A stretch of 64,000 nt of DNA from HGM04593 sp045646965 (GTDB taxonomy: Bacteria; Bacteroidota; Bacteroidia; Bacteroidales; Bacteroidaceae). Position numbers and translations under genes: made by a program. The stretch lies in contig JAZRLR010000013.1 in assembly GCA_045646965.1 (NCBI GenBank), positions 1 to 64,000 on the forward strand, written 5' to 3'. Positions within the stretch are counted from its first letter, which is position 1. Every line of letters begins with the position of its first letter. The notes under the pieces are model-generated. The model made no database searches and was not told the DNA's origin. It was given only the letters and a program-made list of their open reading frames with translations. Below, piece after piece: positions 24,823 to 33,317 of this stretch.

Positions 24823-25410
24823 TTATTTACTTGCCTGATAACGCTCGTTCAATCCCTTGATAACCTCGCTTGTGATGTCGAGCGCAGAGTTTGCATAGAG
24901 AAGGTTGTCGCCCACGCGGCTTATGATGAGGTCGTAACCCTTCTTGCTGTTATAGTCTTTGAGGAATGCATTTATAGAGTCGTGCAGAATGACATTGTTT
25001 TTCTGTGACTCGGTGGCGAGCTCGCCTGCAAGACGCTCCGAGAGTCTGTCATAGTCTTCGCGTCTTTTCAAGATGCGGTTCTGCTCGTCCTCGGCACGCT
25101 TCTGTGTTGCGTATACGTTGTTTTGTATCTTGCGCTGGAAATCGTCGATATCGGCCTGGATGTCGCGTGCCTTCTCGCTCAATGTCATACGCATATTCTC
25201 TTCTTTGCGCAGCATCTCTTTGTTGATATTCTTCGAAAGCTCGTAGTTGGTGAGCAACGAGTCGATATCGACAAATGCTATTTTAATGCCCTGCGCTCCC
25301 TGTACAACGCACTCGGCCACGGGCTGGGGCTGTGCTCCTGTGCAGTTTACAAATGTGGTGGCAGCTGCAACTACGGCTCCTGCCAGTAAAAGGTTTTTCA
25401 AATTTTTCAT
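24823..25410 (-). CDS. OmpH/Skp-like periplasmic chaperone with lipobox-like signal
   Basis: 195 aa. The signal LLLAGAVVAAATTFVNC suggests a lipoprotein with acylated Cys23, although VNC is not a perfect lipobox. The mature part matches the Skp family: IKIAFVDIDSLLTNYE, then a long charged coiled coil (about 55-140), then LRKYN-like IISRVGDNLLYANSALDITSEVIKGLNERY. Skp-type proteins hold unfolded outer-membrane proteins in the periplasm. The small gene upstream ends 4 bp before its ATG, so they form an operon. Confidence 0.88.
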   Translation of the reverse strand: MKNLKNLLLAGAVVAAATTFVNCTGAQPQPVAECVVQGAQGIKIAFVDIDSLLTNYELSKNINKEMLRKEENMRMTLSEKARDIQADIDDFQRKIQNNVYATQKRAEDEQNRILKRREDYDRLSERLAGELATESQKNNVILHDSINAFLKDYNSKKGYDLIISRVGDNLLYANSALDITSEVIKGLNERYQASK

Positions 25411-25413
25411 AGT

Positions 25414-25638
25414 TTATCTTTTTTGTTTTCTGTTAATTTCGTTTATCGCCATAGGGTTTGCACGTCTGGCGTCTTTGTCTTGCGACTGCGCGCATTTGAT
25501 ACCTCTCTTGCGCATATTCTTGTTTCCGCCAATGTGTATATTGGGGAATTTACCATTTTTTTTAATTATTATGGTAATTGCTAATAATACAAAACTAATT
25601 GCAATTATTGGCAGTGTCAGCAGTAAAGTTTTAAACAT
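25414..25638 (-). CDS. Small single-TM conserved protein
   Basis: 74 aa from the internal ATG MFKTLLLTLPII; the longer frame to 25680 adds a poor N-terminus. Residues 3-25 form one membrane helix. The soluble part reads GKFPNIHIGGNKNMRKRGIKC then AQSQDKDARR, a conserved pattern I recognise in short Bacteroidales membrane or secreted proteins. Function unknown. It is 3 bp upstream of the OmpH-like gene and the pair share a promoter region with TATCTTCG on the minus strand at 25718-25711. Confidence 0.7.
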   Translation of the reverse strand: MFKTLLLTLPIIAISFVLLAITIIIKKNGKFPNIHIGGNKNMRKRGIKCAQSQDKDARRANPMAINEINRKQKR

Positions 25639-25710
25639 TTCTATTATATTTGCTCCACAAGTGTTTGGTATTTGCCACATCTGCTTGGGAGTGTTCGTTT
25701 CTTTGCGGTT

Positions 25711-25718
25711 GCGAAGAT
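25711..25718 (-). promoter_or_regulatory. -7 box for the small-protein/OmpH operon
   Basis: TATCTTCG on the minus strand, about 73 bp before the ATG at 25638; no clear -33 box. Confidence 0.4.
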
Positions 25719-25843
25719 AACTTTTTTGCGGGTTATTCTCCTTTTTTAGGTGATTAAAAATATCAAAAAGAGGGCAAATATTTCATTTATTAAAGATAAT
25801 TTACAGTGTGAAAAAATATTTTAACAAATTTAAACAATAATTT

Positions 25844-27301
25844 ATGGATAAAATCAGCTTGGAACCCAAATTGGTATTCGATTATTTTATGCAGTTGTGT
25901 GAGATTCCTCACGGCTCAAAGAACGAGGCGCAGATTTCTGCTTTCTTGCAGAACTTTGGCAAAAGCCTCGGATATGAGACTATCGCCGACGAGGTGGGCA
26001 ACGTGCTTATTAAAAAACCTGCATCGCCGGGTTATGAAAACCGCAAGACTATAATATTGCAAGGACATATGGATATGGTGTGCGACAAACGTCCCGATGT
26101 GGAACACGATTTCACAAAAGATCCCATACGCACATACATTGACGGCGAGTGGCTCAAGGCGCAGGGTACAACTCTGGGTGCCGACAACGGTATAGGTGTG
26201 GCTGCAGGTATGGCTGTGCTTGCCGACAATTCGCTGAAGCACGGCCCTATAAACTGTCTCTTCACCATAGACGAGGAAACCGGCCTCACTGGTGCCGAGA
26301 AGCTCTCTCCCGAATTCCTGCAGGGCGATATCCTCATTAACCTCGATTCGGAGGATGAGGGTGAAATTTTCATAGGCTGTGCGGGCGGTGTGCGCAATAC
26401 AGCGGTGTTCCGTCATTTGTGGCAGCCCGTTGCCGGCCGTATGTTCTATATGAAGATAGATATTGCAAGCCTCACCGGCGGACACTCGGGCGACGATATC
26501 GACAAAGGTCGTGCAAATGCAAACAAACTGCTTGCCCGCTTCCTTTTGCGCATTGCCGAGAAGTATGAGTTCTATCTGTGCGATATTTCGGGCGGAAGTC
26601 TTCACAATGCGATACCTCGCGACGCATCGGCTGTGATTGCCGTGCAAGAGGCCGACAAAGAGTCGGTGCGCATTGAGTTTAATCTCTTTGCCGCAGAGGT
26701 GCAGGACGAGTTCAGCGTGACAGAGCCCACAGCGCGTTTTCTGTTGCAGAGCACCGACCCTGTGAACCGTTGCATAGACCCTGCCACTGCTATGGGGCTG
26801 ATAAAATCGCTCAACGCTGTGTTTAACGGTGTATTTGCGATGAGCCAGGATATGCCCGGCCTTGTGGAGACATCGAGCAACCTCGCTTCGGTGAAAAGAA
26901 CCTCGGAGAACGAGATTACCGTGATTACAAGCCAACGCAGTTCCATAGAGTCGGCTCGCACAAACGTGTCGAACTGTGTGCGCGTGGCCTTTGAGCTCGG
27001 CGGTGCCAAGGTGGAGACAAACGGCGGTTACCCCGGCTGGAAACCCAACGTGAAATCGGAGATTTTGAAGGTGGCTTGCGATACTTACAAAGAGATGTTT
27101 GGCAAGGAACCCAAGATTAGAGCTATACACGCAGGCCTTGAGTGTGGTCTCTTCCTGGAGAAGGCTCCCGCACTCGATATGATTTCATTCGGCCCCACAA
27201 TGCGCGGCGTTCACTCACCCGACGAGCGCTTGAACATTCCCTCGACCGAGCGCTGGTGGCAGCATCTTGTGGCATTGCTCGAAAAGGCTCCTTTAAAGTA
27301 G
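25844..27301 (+). CDS. pepD: Aminoacyl-histidine dipeptidase (PepD, M20 family)
   Basis: 485 aa. Metal-binding motifs are GHMDMV near 74-79 (His ligand) and GADNGIG near 113-118 (bridging Asp); the catalytic Glu is in TIDEETGLTGA; the dimerisation lid carries SLTGGHSGDDI; the last His is in HSPDERLNIPS. This is the PepD pattern. It hydrolyses dipeptides such as carnosine with Zn2+. Single gene. Confidence 0.94.
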   Translation: MDKISLEPKLVFDYFMQLCEIPHGSKNEAQISAFLQNFGKSLGYETIADEVGNVLIKKPASPGYENRKTIILQGHMDMVCDKRPDVEHDFTKDPIRTYIDGEWLKAQGTTLGADNGIGVAAGMAVLADNSLKHGPINCLFTIDEETGLTGAEKLSPEFLQGDILINLDSEDEGEIFIGCAGGVRNTAVFRHLWQPVAGRMFYMKIDIASLTGGHSGDDIDKGRANANKLLARFLLRIAEKYEFYLCDISGGSLHNAIPRDASAVIAVQEADKESVRIEFNLFAAEVQDEFSVTEPTARFLLQSTDPVNRCIDPATAMGLIKSLNAVFNGVFAMSQDMPGLVETSSNLASVKRTSENEITVITSQRSSIESARTNVSNCVRVAFELGGAKVETNGGYPGWKPNVKSEILKVACDTYKEMFGKEPKIRAIHAGLECGLFLEKAPALDMISFGPTMRGVHSPDERLNIPSTERWWQHLVALLEKAPLK

Positions 27302-27357
27302 GAAATGCAATAAAAAGCAATATTCATCGTTATAACTATGTTGCAAAAGAGACATAG

Positions 27358-28800
27358 ATGGAACTTTTAAAAAGACTGTTATATATAATGATGTTTTCTG
27401 TCATCATCGTTGCGTGCAACGATGATGACGATTTTTCGTCGAGTGCCGACCTGCGTCTTTCCTTCTCGTGCGATACTATATCTTTTGATACGATATTTAC
27501 CACGGTGGCCTCGTCGAGTAACGGAGCGATGGTTTATAACCGCAACGGCAAGAGCTTGCGTATAAGCAGCGTGGAACTGTTGAGCGGGGGTGAGTCGGGC
27601 TTTCGCATACTTGTGGACGGGCAATACGGCACCTATATGCGCGACTTTGAGATAAGAAGTAAGGATAGTCTCTACCTCTTTTGCGAGGTGACGCTTCCCG
27701 AAAATAAGGCTTCGCGCCCTGTGCAGCTGTACGACATTGTGCGTTTTACGCTCGAGAGCGGTGTGCAGCAGGATGTTGTACTCTCGGCTTGTGGACGCGA
27801 CGTTACCTTTTTGCGCGGCGTCACAGTGCGTGCCGACTCTGTGATAACTACCGGGCACTATGTGGTATATGACAGCCTTGTGGTTGCTCCCGGAGCTCTT
27901 CTGACCGTGGAGCAGGGCACGACGCTCTATTTCCACGACAATGTGCCGCTCGTGGTGAGAGGTACCCTGTCGGCAGTTGGTATAAAGGAGGCGCCCGTGG
28001 TGTTTAGGGGCGACCGCACCGACAATATCTTCAGTTACTTGCCCTATGACCGCCTGCCGGGGCAGTGGGGCGGAGTTATGCTTGCCTCCACAAGCAACGG
28101 CAACGTGTTTGAGTATTGTGATATTCACAGCGCCGACTACGGCATAAAACTCGAGCCGGGCGACAGCACCGTGCAACGCCTCACAATGAACGCCTCGCGT
28201 CTCGAGAATTTCTATGGCCACGCTCTGGAACTTTATCAGGCTCACGCACGGGTTACAAACACGCTCATAGCCAACGCGGGCGGTAACTGCGTGAGGGTAG
28301 TGGGTGGCGATGTGGAATTTATTCACTGCACCATAGCAAATTTCTTTGTCTACACGGTGCGAGATGTAGCGCTGACGCTGCATAACTCCTATGGCACAAC
28401 GGCGGCTCCCCTCTATGGCGCCGACTTTGTGAATTGCATAATAACGGGTATAAAGAAAGACGAGTTAATGGGCTACCTTTCAAACCTTGGCGACACGGTG
28501 CCCCATTGCGTGAACTACCGTTTCGAGAACTCTCTTGTGAACACCGTAGTGGGCGACAATGAGAATTTTGTGAATGTGGTGGTGGACGAGAGCTCTGTCT
28601 CACCATTTGCAAAGGAGCACTTTGTGAGCATCGACCACGATGTCTTTTTGTATGACTTCCATCTTGCAGAGGGCTCTTCGGCGTGTGCGTTGGGCAGCGA
28701 TGCGGTGCTCGACAACGAGCTGCTGCGCTACGACAAGGATGGCGTGGAGCGTTGTGTGGGAGAGGTCGATGCGGGGTGCTATCAGTTTGTGGCAGAATAG
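27358..28800 (+). CDS. Lipoprotein with parallel beta-helix repeats
   Basis: 480 aa. The signal ends in VIIVACNDDDDF, with Cys20 lipidated and an Asp-rich tether that in Bacteroidetes favours surface export. The N-terminal ~130 residues look like a beta-sandwich (LSFSCDTISFDTIFTTVASSS). From about 150 to 400 the chain shows beta-helix turns (GALLTVEQGTTLYFHDNVPLVV, GQWGGVMLAST, NVFEYCDIHSADYGIKLE, NASRLENFYGHALELYQAHA). No catalytic residues of a lyase are evident. A surface adhesin or glycan-binding role is inference. It lies 56 bp after pepD. Confidence 0.65.
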   Translation: MELLKRLLYIMMFSVIIVACNDDDDFSSSADLRLSFSCDTISFDTIFTTVASSSNGAMVYNRNGKSLRISSVELLSGGESGFRILVDGQYGTYMRDFEIRSKDSLYLFCEVTLPENKASRPVQLYDIVRFTLESGVQQDVVLSACGRDVTFLRGVTVRADSVITTGHYVVYDSLVVAPGALLTVEQGTTLYFHDNVPLVVRGTLSAVGIKEAPVVFRGDRTDNIFSYLPYDRLPGQWGGVMLASTSNGNVFEYCDIHSADYGIKLEPGDSTVQRLTMNASRLENFYGHALELYQAHARVTNTLIANAGGNCVRVVGGDVEFIHCTIANFFVYTVRDVALTLHNSYGTTAAPLYGADFVNCIITGIKKDELMGYLSNLGDTVPHCVNYRFENSLVNTVVGDNENFVNVVVDESSVSPFAKEHFVSIDHDVFLYDFHLAEGSSACALGSDAVLDNELLRYDKDGVERCVGEVDAGCYQFVAE

Positions 28801-28820
28801 CTATTTAAACAGGACAAGAC

Positions 28821-28853
28821 AAAAAACCGTAGAAGCGTGCTCTACGGTTTTTT
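28821..28853. terminator. Bidirectional terminator
   Basis: AAAAAACCGTAGA (28821-28833) pairs with TCTACGGTTTTTT (28841-28853), between the convergent beta-helix lipoprotein and rlmH genes. Confidence 0.93.
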
Positions 28854-28857
28854 GTTT

Positions 28858-29331
28858 TTATTCGTGGTGATAAGGCAGGTGGTTTATTATCGTATAGGCT
28901 CTGTAGAGCTGCTCTACAAAAAGCAGGCGAATCATTTGGTGCGAGAAGGTCATCTTGGAGAGTGACAATTTCTCGTGTGCCGCGTCATACACCTTTTGTG
29001 CAAAGCCATAGGGGCCTCCTACCACAAAGACAAGGCGTTTTGTGGATATATTCTGCTTGTGTTCTATCCAAGCGGCAAACTCTGACGAGCGGAATTCCTT
29101 GCCTCCCTCGTCGAGGAGTACTATGCGGTCGCCTGCCTGAAAACTCTTTAGGATGAACTCTCCTTCCTGCTCCTTCTGCTGCGCCTCGCTCATCTTGCGT
29201 GCGTTCTTGAGCTCGGGGATAATCTCCGTGTCAAACTGCACGAAATGTCCCAAACGCTGTGTGTAGTCCTTTATACCTGCTATAATATTATTGTCGATGG
29301 TGCGTCCCACCACCAAAAGGGTTATTTTCAT
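28858..29331 (-). CDS. rlmH: 23S rRNA (pseudouridine1915-N3)-methyltransferase RlmH
   Basis: 157 aa, the standard length for this SPOUT enzyme. Motifs: LDEGGKEFRSSEFAAWIE, the AdoMet-binding knot VFVVGGPYGFA, and LSLSKMTFSHQMIRLLFVEQLYRAYTIINHLPYHHE at the C-terminus. It methylates pseudouridine 1915 in helix 69 of 23S rRNA. Monocistronic. Confidence 0.96.
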   Translation of the reverse strand: MKITLLVVGRTIDNNIIAGIKDYTQRLGHFVQFDTEIIPELKNARKMSEAQQKEQEGEFILKSFQAGDRIVLLDEGGKEFRSSEFAAWIEHKQNISTKRLVFVVGGPYGFAQKVYDAAHEKLSLSKMTFSHQMIRLLFVEQLYRAYTIINHLPYHHE

Positions 29332-29481
29332 CGTTTTGCTTATTTTGAGTGCGAATATATCTCTTTTTTGTGTAAAAAAGAATAAAAAGGGCGACAGAAA
29401 AATGTGACGACAAATAACCTTTCGGTGACATTTGCATTTGATTTTTACGCGATATAGTGCCGTAAATCAAACATTATTTTG

Positions 29482-29489
29482 TAAGTTTG
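29482..29489 (+). promoter_or_regulatory. -7 box ahead of the structured leader
   Basis: TAAGTTTG fits TAnnTTTG. Transcription would start near 29496, placing the whole structured segment 29511-29712 in the leader of the HTH gene. No good -33 box is visible. Confidence 0.45.
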
Positions 29490-29510
29490 CATAGAATTTG
29501 GAATGAAAAA

Positions 29511-29712
29511 TAACGGGATTTTTATGCAAAATCCTGGGACATAGAACTATATAGTTTATTCTCGAAGCCTGAAAACCGCCAATTTGCAGCAACAGAGAAT
29601 AGGCAATGATGGTTCACACCTTGTGGTGTGGGCTGTTTGTGCTTATTCCGTTGCGCGGTCACTTGGCGGTACCACAGGCTTGGAAGGAGTTCATATACAA
29701 ACAGCTTACACC
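29511..29712 (+). ncRNA. Candidate structured leader RNA with pseudoknot and alternative helices
   Basis: Several long complementary segments nest here. Outer stem: AAGCCTG (29565-29571) with CAGGCTT (29675-29681); inner stem: ACCGCCAA (29575-29582) with TTGGCGGT (29663-29670). TATTCTC (29557-29563), outside that stem, pairs with GAGAATA (29595-29601) inside it, making a pseudoknot. CACACC/GGTGTG (29615-29620/29625-29630) is a local hairpin. GGTGTGGGCTGTTTGT (29625-29640) can instead pair with ACAAACAGCTTACACC (29697-29712) over 16 bp with two G-U pairs, competing with the local hairpin. A 5' hairpin GGATTTT/AAAATCC is at 29516-29534. The segment ends 10 bases before the ATG of the HTH gene. 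No matching named motif comes to mind; pairing is read by eye, not folded. Confidence 0.6.
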
Positions 29713-29722
29713 ATATTATTTT

Positions 29723-29941
29723 ATGATTCATATAGGCGAAATGATAAAAAAGAGGTTGCGCGCAATGGAAAGGCCTCCCTCGTGGCTCGCAAAGAAAATC
29801 AATTGCGACCGCACAAATGTCTATAAGATATTTCGTCGTGCAAGCATCGACACGGCGCTGCTATTGCGCATCTCGGCGGTGCTTGAATATGATTTTTTCT
29901 CTGATTTGTCCAAAGAATTCTTGTATAGGTGTGACAAATAG
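29723..29941 (+). CDS. Small XRE-type HTH protein
   Basis: 72 aa from ATG at 29723 (MIHIGEMIKKRLRAME). A longer frame opens at 29606, but its first 39 residues come from the structured leader and are not protein-like. The body is one helix-turn-helix of the Cro/XRE type: SWLAKKINCDRTNVYKIFRR then ASIDTALLLRISAVLEYDFF. This short family is widespread in Bacteroides and its members usually stand alone. It could autoregulate through its leader or act on other targets. Family fold is well supported; target and role are unknown. Confidence 0.82.
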   Translation: MIHIGEMIKKRLRAMERPPSWLAKKINCDRTNVYKIFRRASIDTALLLRISAVLEYDFFSDLSKEFLYRCDK

Positions 29942-30181
29942 GCTACAGATGCGTGAATTTTGTGCACACATTTTGCTCCTTGTGTATAAATGATTTATGT
30001 TTCTTTGCGAACGTATCTTCTATGAAAAGGCTGTGTGTTGTAATTGCCCGGTGCCCGCTTGCGGCAGGGCCGGCGCGGAATTAAAACAAACCTTGCTCCC
30101 CGGCTTTGTGCTGCGTGCATTGGAATCACTGCGGTCTTCTTAAAAGATAAGTGTTATATAATTGAATCATCTTTTGCAAAT

Positions 30182-30211
30182 GGCTCCCGTGAGGGAGCCT
30201 ATGCTTTTTTT
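30182..30211 (+). terminator. Strong intrinsic terminator
   Basis: GGCTCCC (30182-30188), loop GTGA, GGGAGCC (30193-30199), then ATGC and seven T residues. It lies 240 bp after the HTH gene, so it ends either a long 3' UTR or a separate RNA. Confidence 0.9.
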
Positions 30212-30261
30212 GTACTTTTTTAAGGCTCTGCGGGTTTTTAGGCAAAATAAATATATGGCTC

Positions 30262-30294
30262 TTTTGCTACAATTGGGATAATTGAGTATCTTCG
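30262..30294 (+). promoter_or_regulatory. Promoter of nadC
   Basis: TTTTG (30262-30266), 20 bp, then TATCTTCG (30287-30294), a near-ideal Bacteroidetes promoter. The ATG is 17 bp downstream, so the leader is very short. Confidence 0.75.
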
Positions 30295-30311
30295 CAAAAA
30301 AATGTATAGCT

Positions 30312-31163
30312 ATGAACATAAAAGACGAACTGATAGACAGACTTATCGACCTCTCTTTTGCCGAGGATATCGGTGACGGTGACCACACAACTCTCTCTTC
30401 TATCCCTGCCGATGCGATGGGAAAGAATATGTTGCTCATTAAAGAGGACGGCGTTCTCGCCGGCGTGGAGATGGCAAAGCGCATCTTTGCCCGTTTTGAC
30501 GAGAATCTTCAGGTGGAGGTGCTCATCGAGGATGGCGCCGAGGTGAAAAAAGGTGACATCGCAATGTATGTGACAGGTAGCGTGCGCTCGCTCTTGCAGA
30601 CAGAGCGCCTTATGCTCAACGTAATGCAGCGTATGAGTGGTATCGCTACAATGACACGCAAGTATGTGCGTCGTCTCGAGGGTACAAACACTCGCGTGCT
30701 CGACACCCGCAAGACAACTCCCGGTATGCGTATTATGGAGAAGGAGGCTGTGCGCATCGGTGGTGGTGTAAATCACCGCATCGGTCTTTTCGATATGATT
30801 CTTCTCAAGGACAACCACGTCGATTTCGCCGGCGGTATTGAGGCTGCCATTACACGTGCGCAGGAGTACTGCAAAGCCAACGGCAAGGATTTGAAAATTG
30901 AGATTGAGGTGCGCAACTTTGACGAGTTGCAGCAGGTGCTCAACATAGGTGGCGTGCAGCGTATTATGTTTGACAACTTCGATACCGAGAAGACAAAGAA
31001 AGCAGTGGAGATGGTTGCAGGACGCTTCGAGACAGAGTCGTCGGGCGGCATCACTTTCGATACTTTGCGCGACTATGCTTTGTGCGGCGTCGATTTCATC
31101 TCTGTGGGTGCGCTCACTCACTCGGTGATGGGACTCGATATGAGTTTCAAGGCTGTCAAATAG
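30312..31163 (+). CDS. nadC: Nicotinate-nucleotide pyrophosphorylase (carboxylating)
   Basis: 283 aa from ATG at 30312; an in-frame TTG at 30282 lies inside the -7 box and is rejected. Motifs: AEDIGDGDHTTLSSIP at the N-terminus, DTRKTTPGMR near 130-139 for phosphoribosyl and quinolinate binding, LLKDNHVDFAGG near 165, and DFISVGALTHS at the end. It converts quinolinate and PRPP to nicotinate mononucleotide in NAD synthesis. nadA and nadB are not in the window. Confidence 0.96.
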   Translation: MNIKDELIDRLIDLSFAEDIGDGDHTTLSSIPADAMGKNMLLIKEDGVLAGVEMAKRIFARFDENLQVEVLIEDGAEVKKGDIAMYVTGSVRSLLQTERLMLNVMQRMSGIATMTRKYVRRLEGTNTRVLDTRKTTPGMRIMEKEAVRIGGGVNHRIGLFDMILLKDNHVDFAGGIEAAITRAQEYCKANGKDLKIEIEVRNFDELQQVLNIGGVQRIMFDNFDTEKTKKAVEMVAGRFETESSGGITFDTLRDYALCGVDFISVGALTHSVMGLDMSFKAVK

Positions 31164-31311
31164 TCTCTTTGGTCAAATATTTGTGACCATTGGTTGAGTT
31201 TTATTTCTCCGATGGCCTATTTAACGTATATTGCAGCATATTTCGGGCGCGGGCCGATGTGCCCGCGTGCCCGATGTGCAGCACGCGCGTTACACGAAAA
31301 CTTTTGAGACT

Positions 31312-32529
31312 ATGCAATTGAGCAAAGGAACCGTAGAACATATAATTTATACTCTCTTTTGGGGTACATTGTTTTTGTCGCCCTTTTGGGGGTATTTCCT
31401 TGGTGGGTTTCATTCTCAATTGGATTGGGAGCTTATATGCAAGTATTGGCTCTATCTGCTCCCTGCGCTCGTACTTTTTTCGATAAACAACTATCTTTTG
31501 ATGCCTTTTCTTCTTTACCGAAAGAGGAGAAGGCGTTATCTGTTTTTTCTCATCTGTTCCATCTCATTGGTCTATATGGCTTTTGTGCTTATAGTGCCGC
31601 CCGTCGAAAAACTTGCACAGGTGCCTAGTCGCCCGCCTGTGGGGCTGTTTAGGGGGAAACATTTGGAACGCACCGTGCCTTACAGAACCGTGAGCGTGAA
31701 ATACCACGATGCCCAGGAGAGCGTTCACGACTTTTTTGTGGATAACACAGCTCGCAGGGTGATACTGCTCCCTTTGTCTCGCGGGGCAGAAAAGGATATG
31801 TCCTATGTATTTTTTCACCCTGACAGCGTGCAGATTTTGCTCATAGTTTTTGTGCTTGCATTCAATATCTGCGTGCGTCTCTTTTTCCTCACTATGCGCA
31901 ACGACGAGTATCTGCGCGAGGTCGAAGAGCAGAAATTGCGAAGTGAACTCGGGTATCTGAAGTATCAGATAAATCCGCACTTCTTTATGAACACGCTCAA
32001 TAATATACACGCGCTCATAGACATAAACCCCGACCTTGCGCGCCGTGCGGTGATTGAGCTCTCCAAGATAATGCGGCACGTTCTCTACGAGTCTTCGTCG
32101 TTGCTTGTTTCGCTGCATAGTGAGATAAAGTTTATGAAGAGCTATGTGGGGCTTATGCGTTTGCGATATACCGATGTGCTGAAACTGGAATTCTCTTTCC
32201 CCGACAATGCCGACGACTGCGTGGTGCCCTCGCTCATATTTGCCTCGTTCATAGAGAATGCCTTTAAACACGGGGTTTCGTATAACAGGGAGTCGTTAAT
32301 TAAGGTGAATCTTAAGGTGGAAGACGGATATATTTATTTCAATTGTGTAAATAATTGCAACGCCACAAGAGGGGAAAGTTCAAGCACGGGCATAGGGCTC
32401 GAGAATGTGCGTTCGCGCCTGGCGTTGATATATGGCGACAATTACAGCCTCGAAATTAAAAAAGATAATACGATATTCAGTATAGGACTAAAAATACCGG
32501 CACGGAATGATGAAATGTATATTGGTTGA
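31312..32529 (+). CDS. Sensor histidine kinase, LytS/YehU-like (His_kinase family)
   Basis: 405 aa from ATG at 31312 (MQLSKGTVEHIIYTLFWG). Four membrane helices flank an extracytoplasmic loop of about 80 residues (VPPVEKLAQVPSRPPVGLFR onward) that should sense the signal. The kinase part has the LytS-type H box YQINPHFFMNTLNNIHALI near 219-234 with its conserved PHF, N box FIENAFKHG near 312, and G box STGIGLENVRSRL. It overlaps the response regulator by about 20 bp, so they are translationally coupled. Ligand unknown. Confidence 0.92.
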   Translation: MQLSKGTVEHIIYTLFWGTLFLSPFWGYFLGGFHSQLDWELICKYWLYLLPALVLFSINNYLLMPFLLYRKRRRRYLFFLICSISLVYMAFVLIVPPVEKLAQVPSRPPVGLFRGKHLERTVPYRTVSVKYHDAQESVHDFFVDNTARRVILLPLSRGAEKDMSYVFFHPDSVQILLIVFVLAFNICVRLFFLTMRNDEYLREVEEQKLRSELGYLKYQINPHFFMNTLNNIHALIDINPDLARRAVIELSKIMRHVLYESSSLLVSLHSEIKFMKSYVGLMRLRYTDVLKLEFSFPDNADDCVVPSLIFASFIENAFKHGVSYNRESLIKVNLKVEDGYIYFNCVNNCNATRGESSSTGIGLENVRSRLALIYGDNYSLEIKKDNTIFSIGLKIPARNDEMYIG

Positions 32530-33247
32530 TGACGAACCGCTGGCTCTGTTGCAGCTGCAAAAGTATGTTGAGCGCATCTCTTTTATTGAGTGCGTGAAGG
32601 CTTGCTGTAGTGCATCCGAGGCGCTCGAGGTATTGTCGCAAGAGGAGATAGATGTGATTTTTGTGGATATAAATATGCCCGATATAAGCGGCCTGCAGCT
32701 TGTGCGCTCGCTTGTGAATCCGCCCCTCGTGGTCTTTACTACGGCCTATTCGGAGTATGCCATAGAGGGTTTCAGGCTCGACGCGGTCGATTATCTGCTG
32801 AAGCCCTTCTCGTTTGAGGATTTTATGAAGGCTGCAAATAAGGTGCAGAAACTTTACACGCTGCAACGTAAGGCTGTGCAGGGTGCTGCCGAAGAGTCTG
32901 CCGTGCTCGACGACAGCCTGTTTGTGAAGTCGGATTACCGTATGCTGCGCATCCCCATTTCCTCGATAAAGTATATCGAGAGTATGAGCGAGTATGTGCG
33001 CATATACATCGAGGGGCAAAGCAAGCCCGTAATCTCGCTTATGAGTATGAAGAAGATTGAGGAGTTTCTCCCATCGTCGCTTTTTATGCGTGTGCATCGC
33101 TCTTACCTTGTGAACCTTAACAAGGTGGTCGAGGTGTCGCGTATGCGCATTGTCTACGACGGTGATGTCTTTGTGCCCATCGGTGATATGTACAAGGATA
33201 ACTTTTTTGACTACATAGAAAAGCGCTTCCCCGGTAAAAACAGTTGA
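32510..33247 (+). CDS. LytTR response regulator
   Basis: 245 aa from the second of two adjacent ATGs. Receiver domain (1-120): acidic pair DDEP at 7-10, phospho-acceptor Asp53 in FVDINMPDISG, Thr in VVFTTAYSEYA, Lys in YLLKPF. C-terminal LytTR DNA-binding domain: SIKYIESMSEYVRIYIEG, LFMRVHRSYLVNLNKV. Partner of the kinase whose gene overlaps it by 20 bp. Targets not deducible. Confidence 0.94.
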   Translation: MKCILVDDEPLALLQLQKYVERISFIECVKACCSASEALEVLSQEEIDVIFVDINMPDISGLQLVRSLVNPPLVVFTTAYSEYAIEGFRLDAVDYLLKPFSFEDFMKAANKVQKLYTLQRKAVQGAAEESAVLDDSLFVKSDYRMLRIPISSIKYIESMSEYVRIYIEGQSKPVISLMSMKKIEEFLPSSLFMRVHRSYLVNLNKVVEVSRMRIVYDGDVFVPIGDMYKDNFFDYIEKRFPGKNS

Positions 33248-33317
33248 TTTGTTGTGCCGCGCGGGAACCCTCTGCGTCTTTTGTTTGTTTGATATTCAGA
33301 TATTTAATATTTAAGTT

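Larger units (their letters stand above)
29942..30311 (+). other. 370-bp intergenic region, possible small RNA
   Basis: No convincing coding frame. A TATCTTCT -7-like box at 30014-30021 and a strong terminator at 30182-30211 bracket about 160 bp that includes a GC-rich, self-complementary patch (30040-30080, CCGG...CCGG and GCGGC). TATCTT at the 5' side can pair with AAGATA near 30143-30148. This is compatible with a small RNA, but no known family is recognised. The nadC promoter follows. Confidence 0.35.

Noticed and set aside
29606..29722. N-terminal extension of the HTH protein to 111 aa, and an antisense 69-aa frame over the same DNA.
   Set aside because: Both read through the structured leader; conserved peptides from such regions are better explained by RNA structure.
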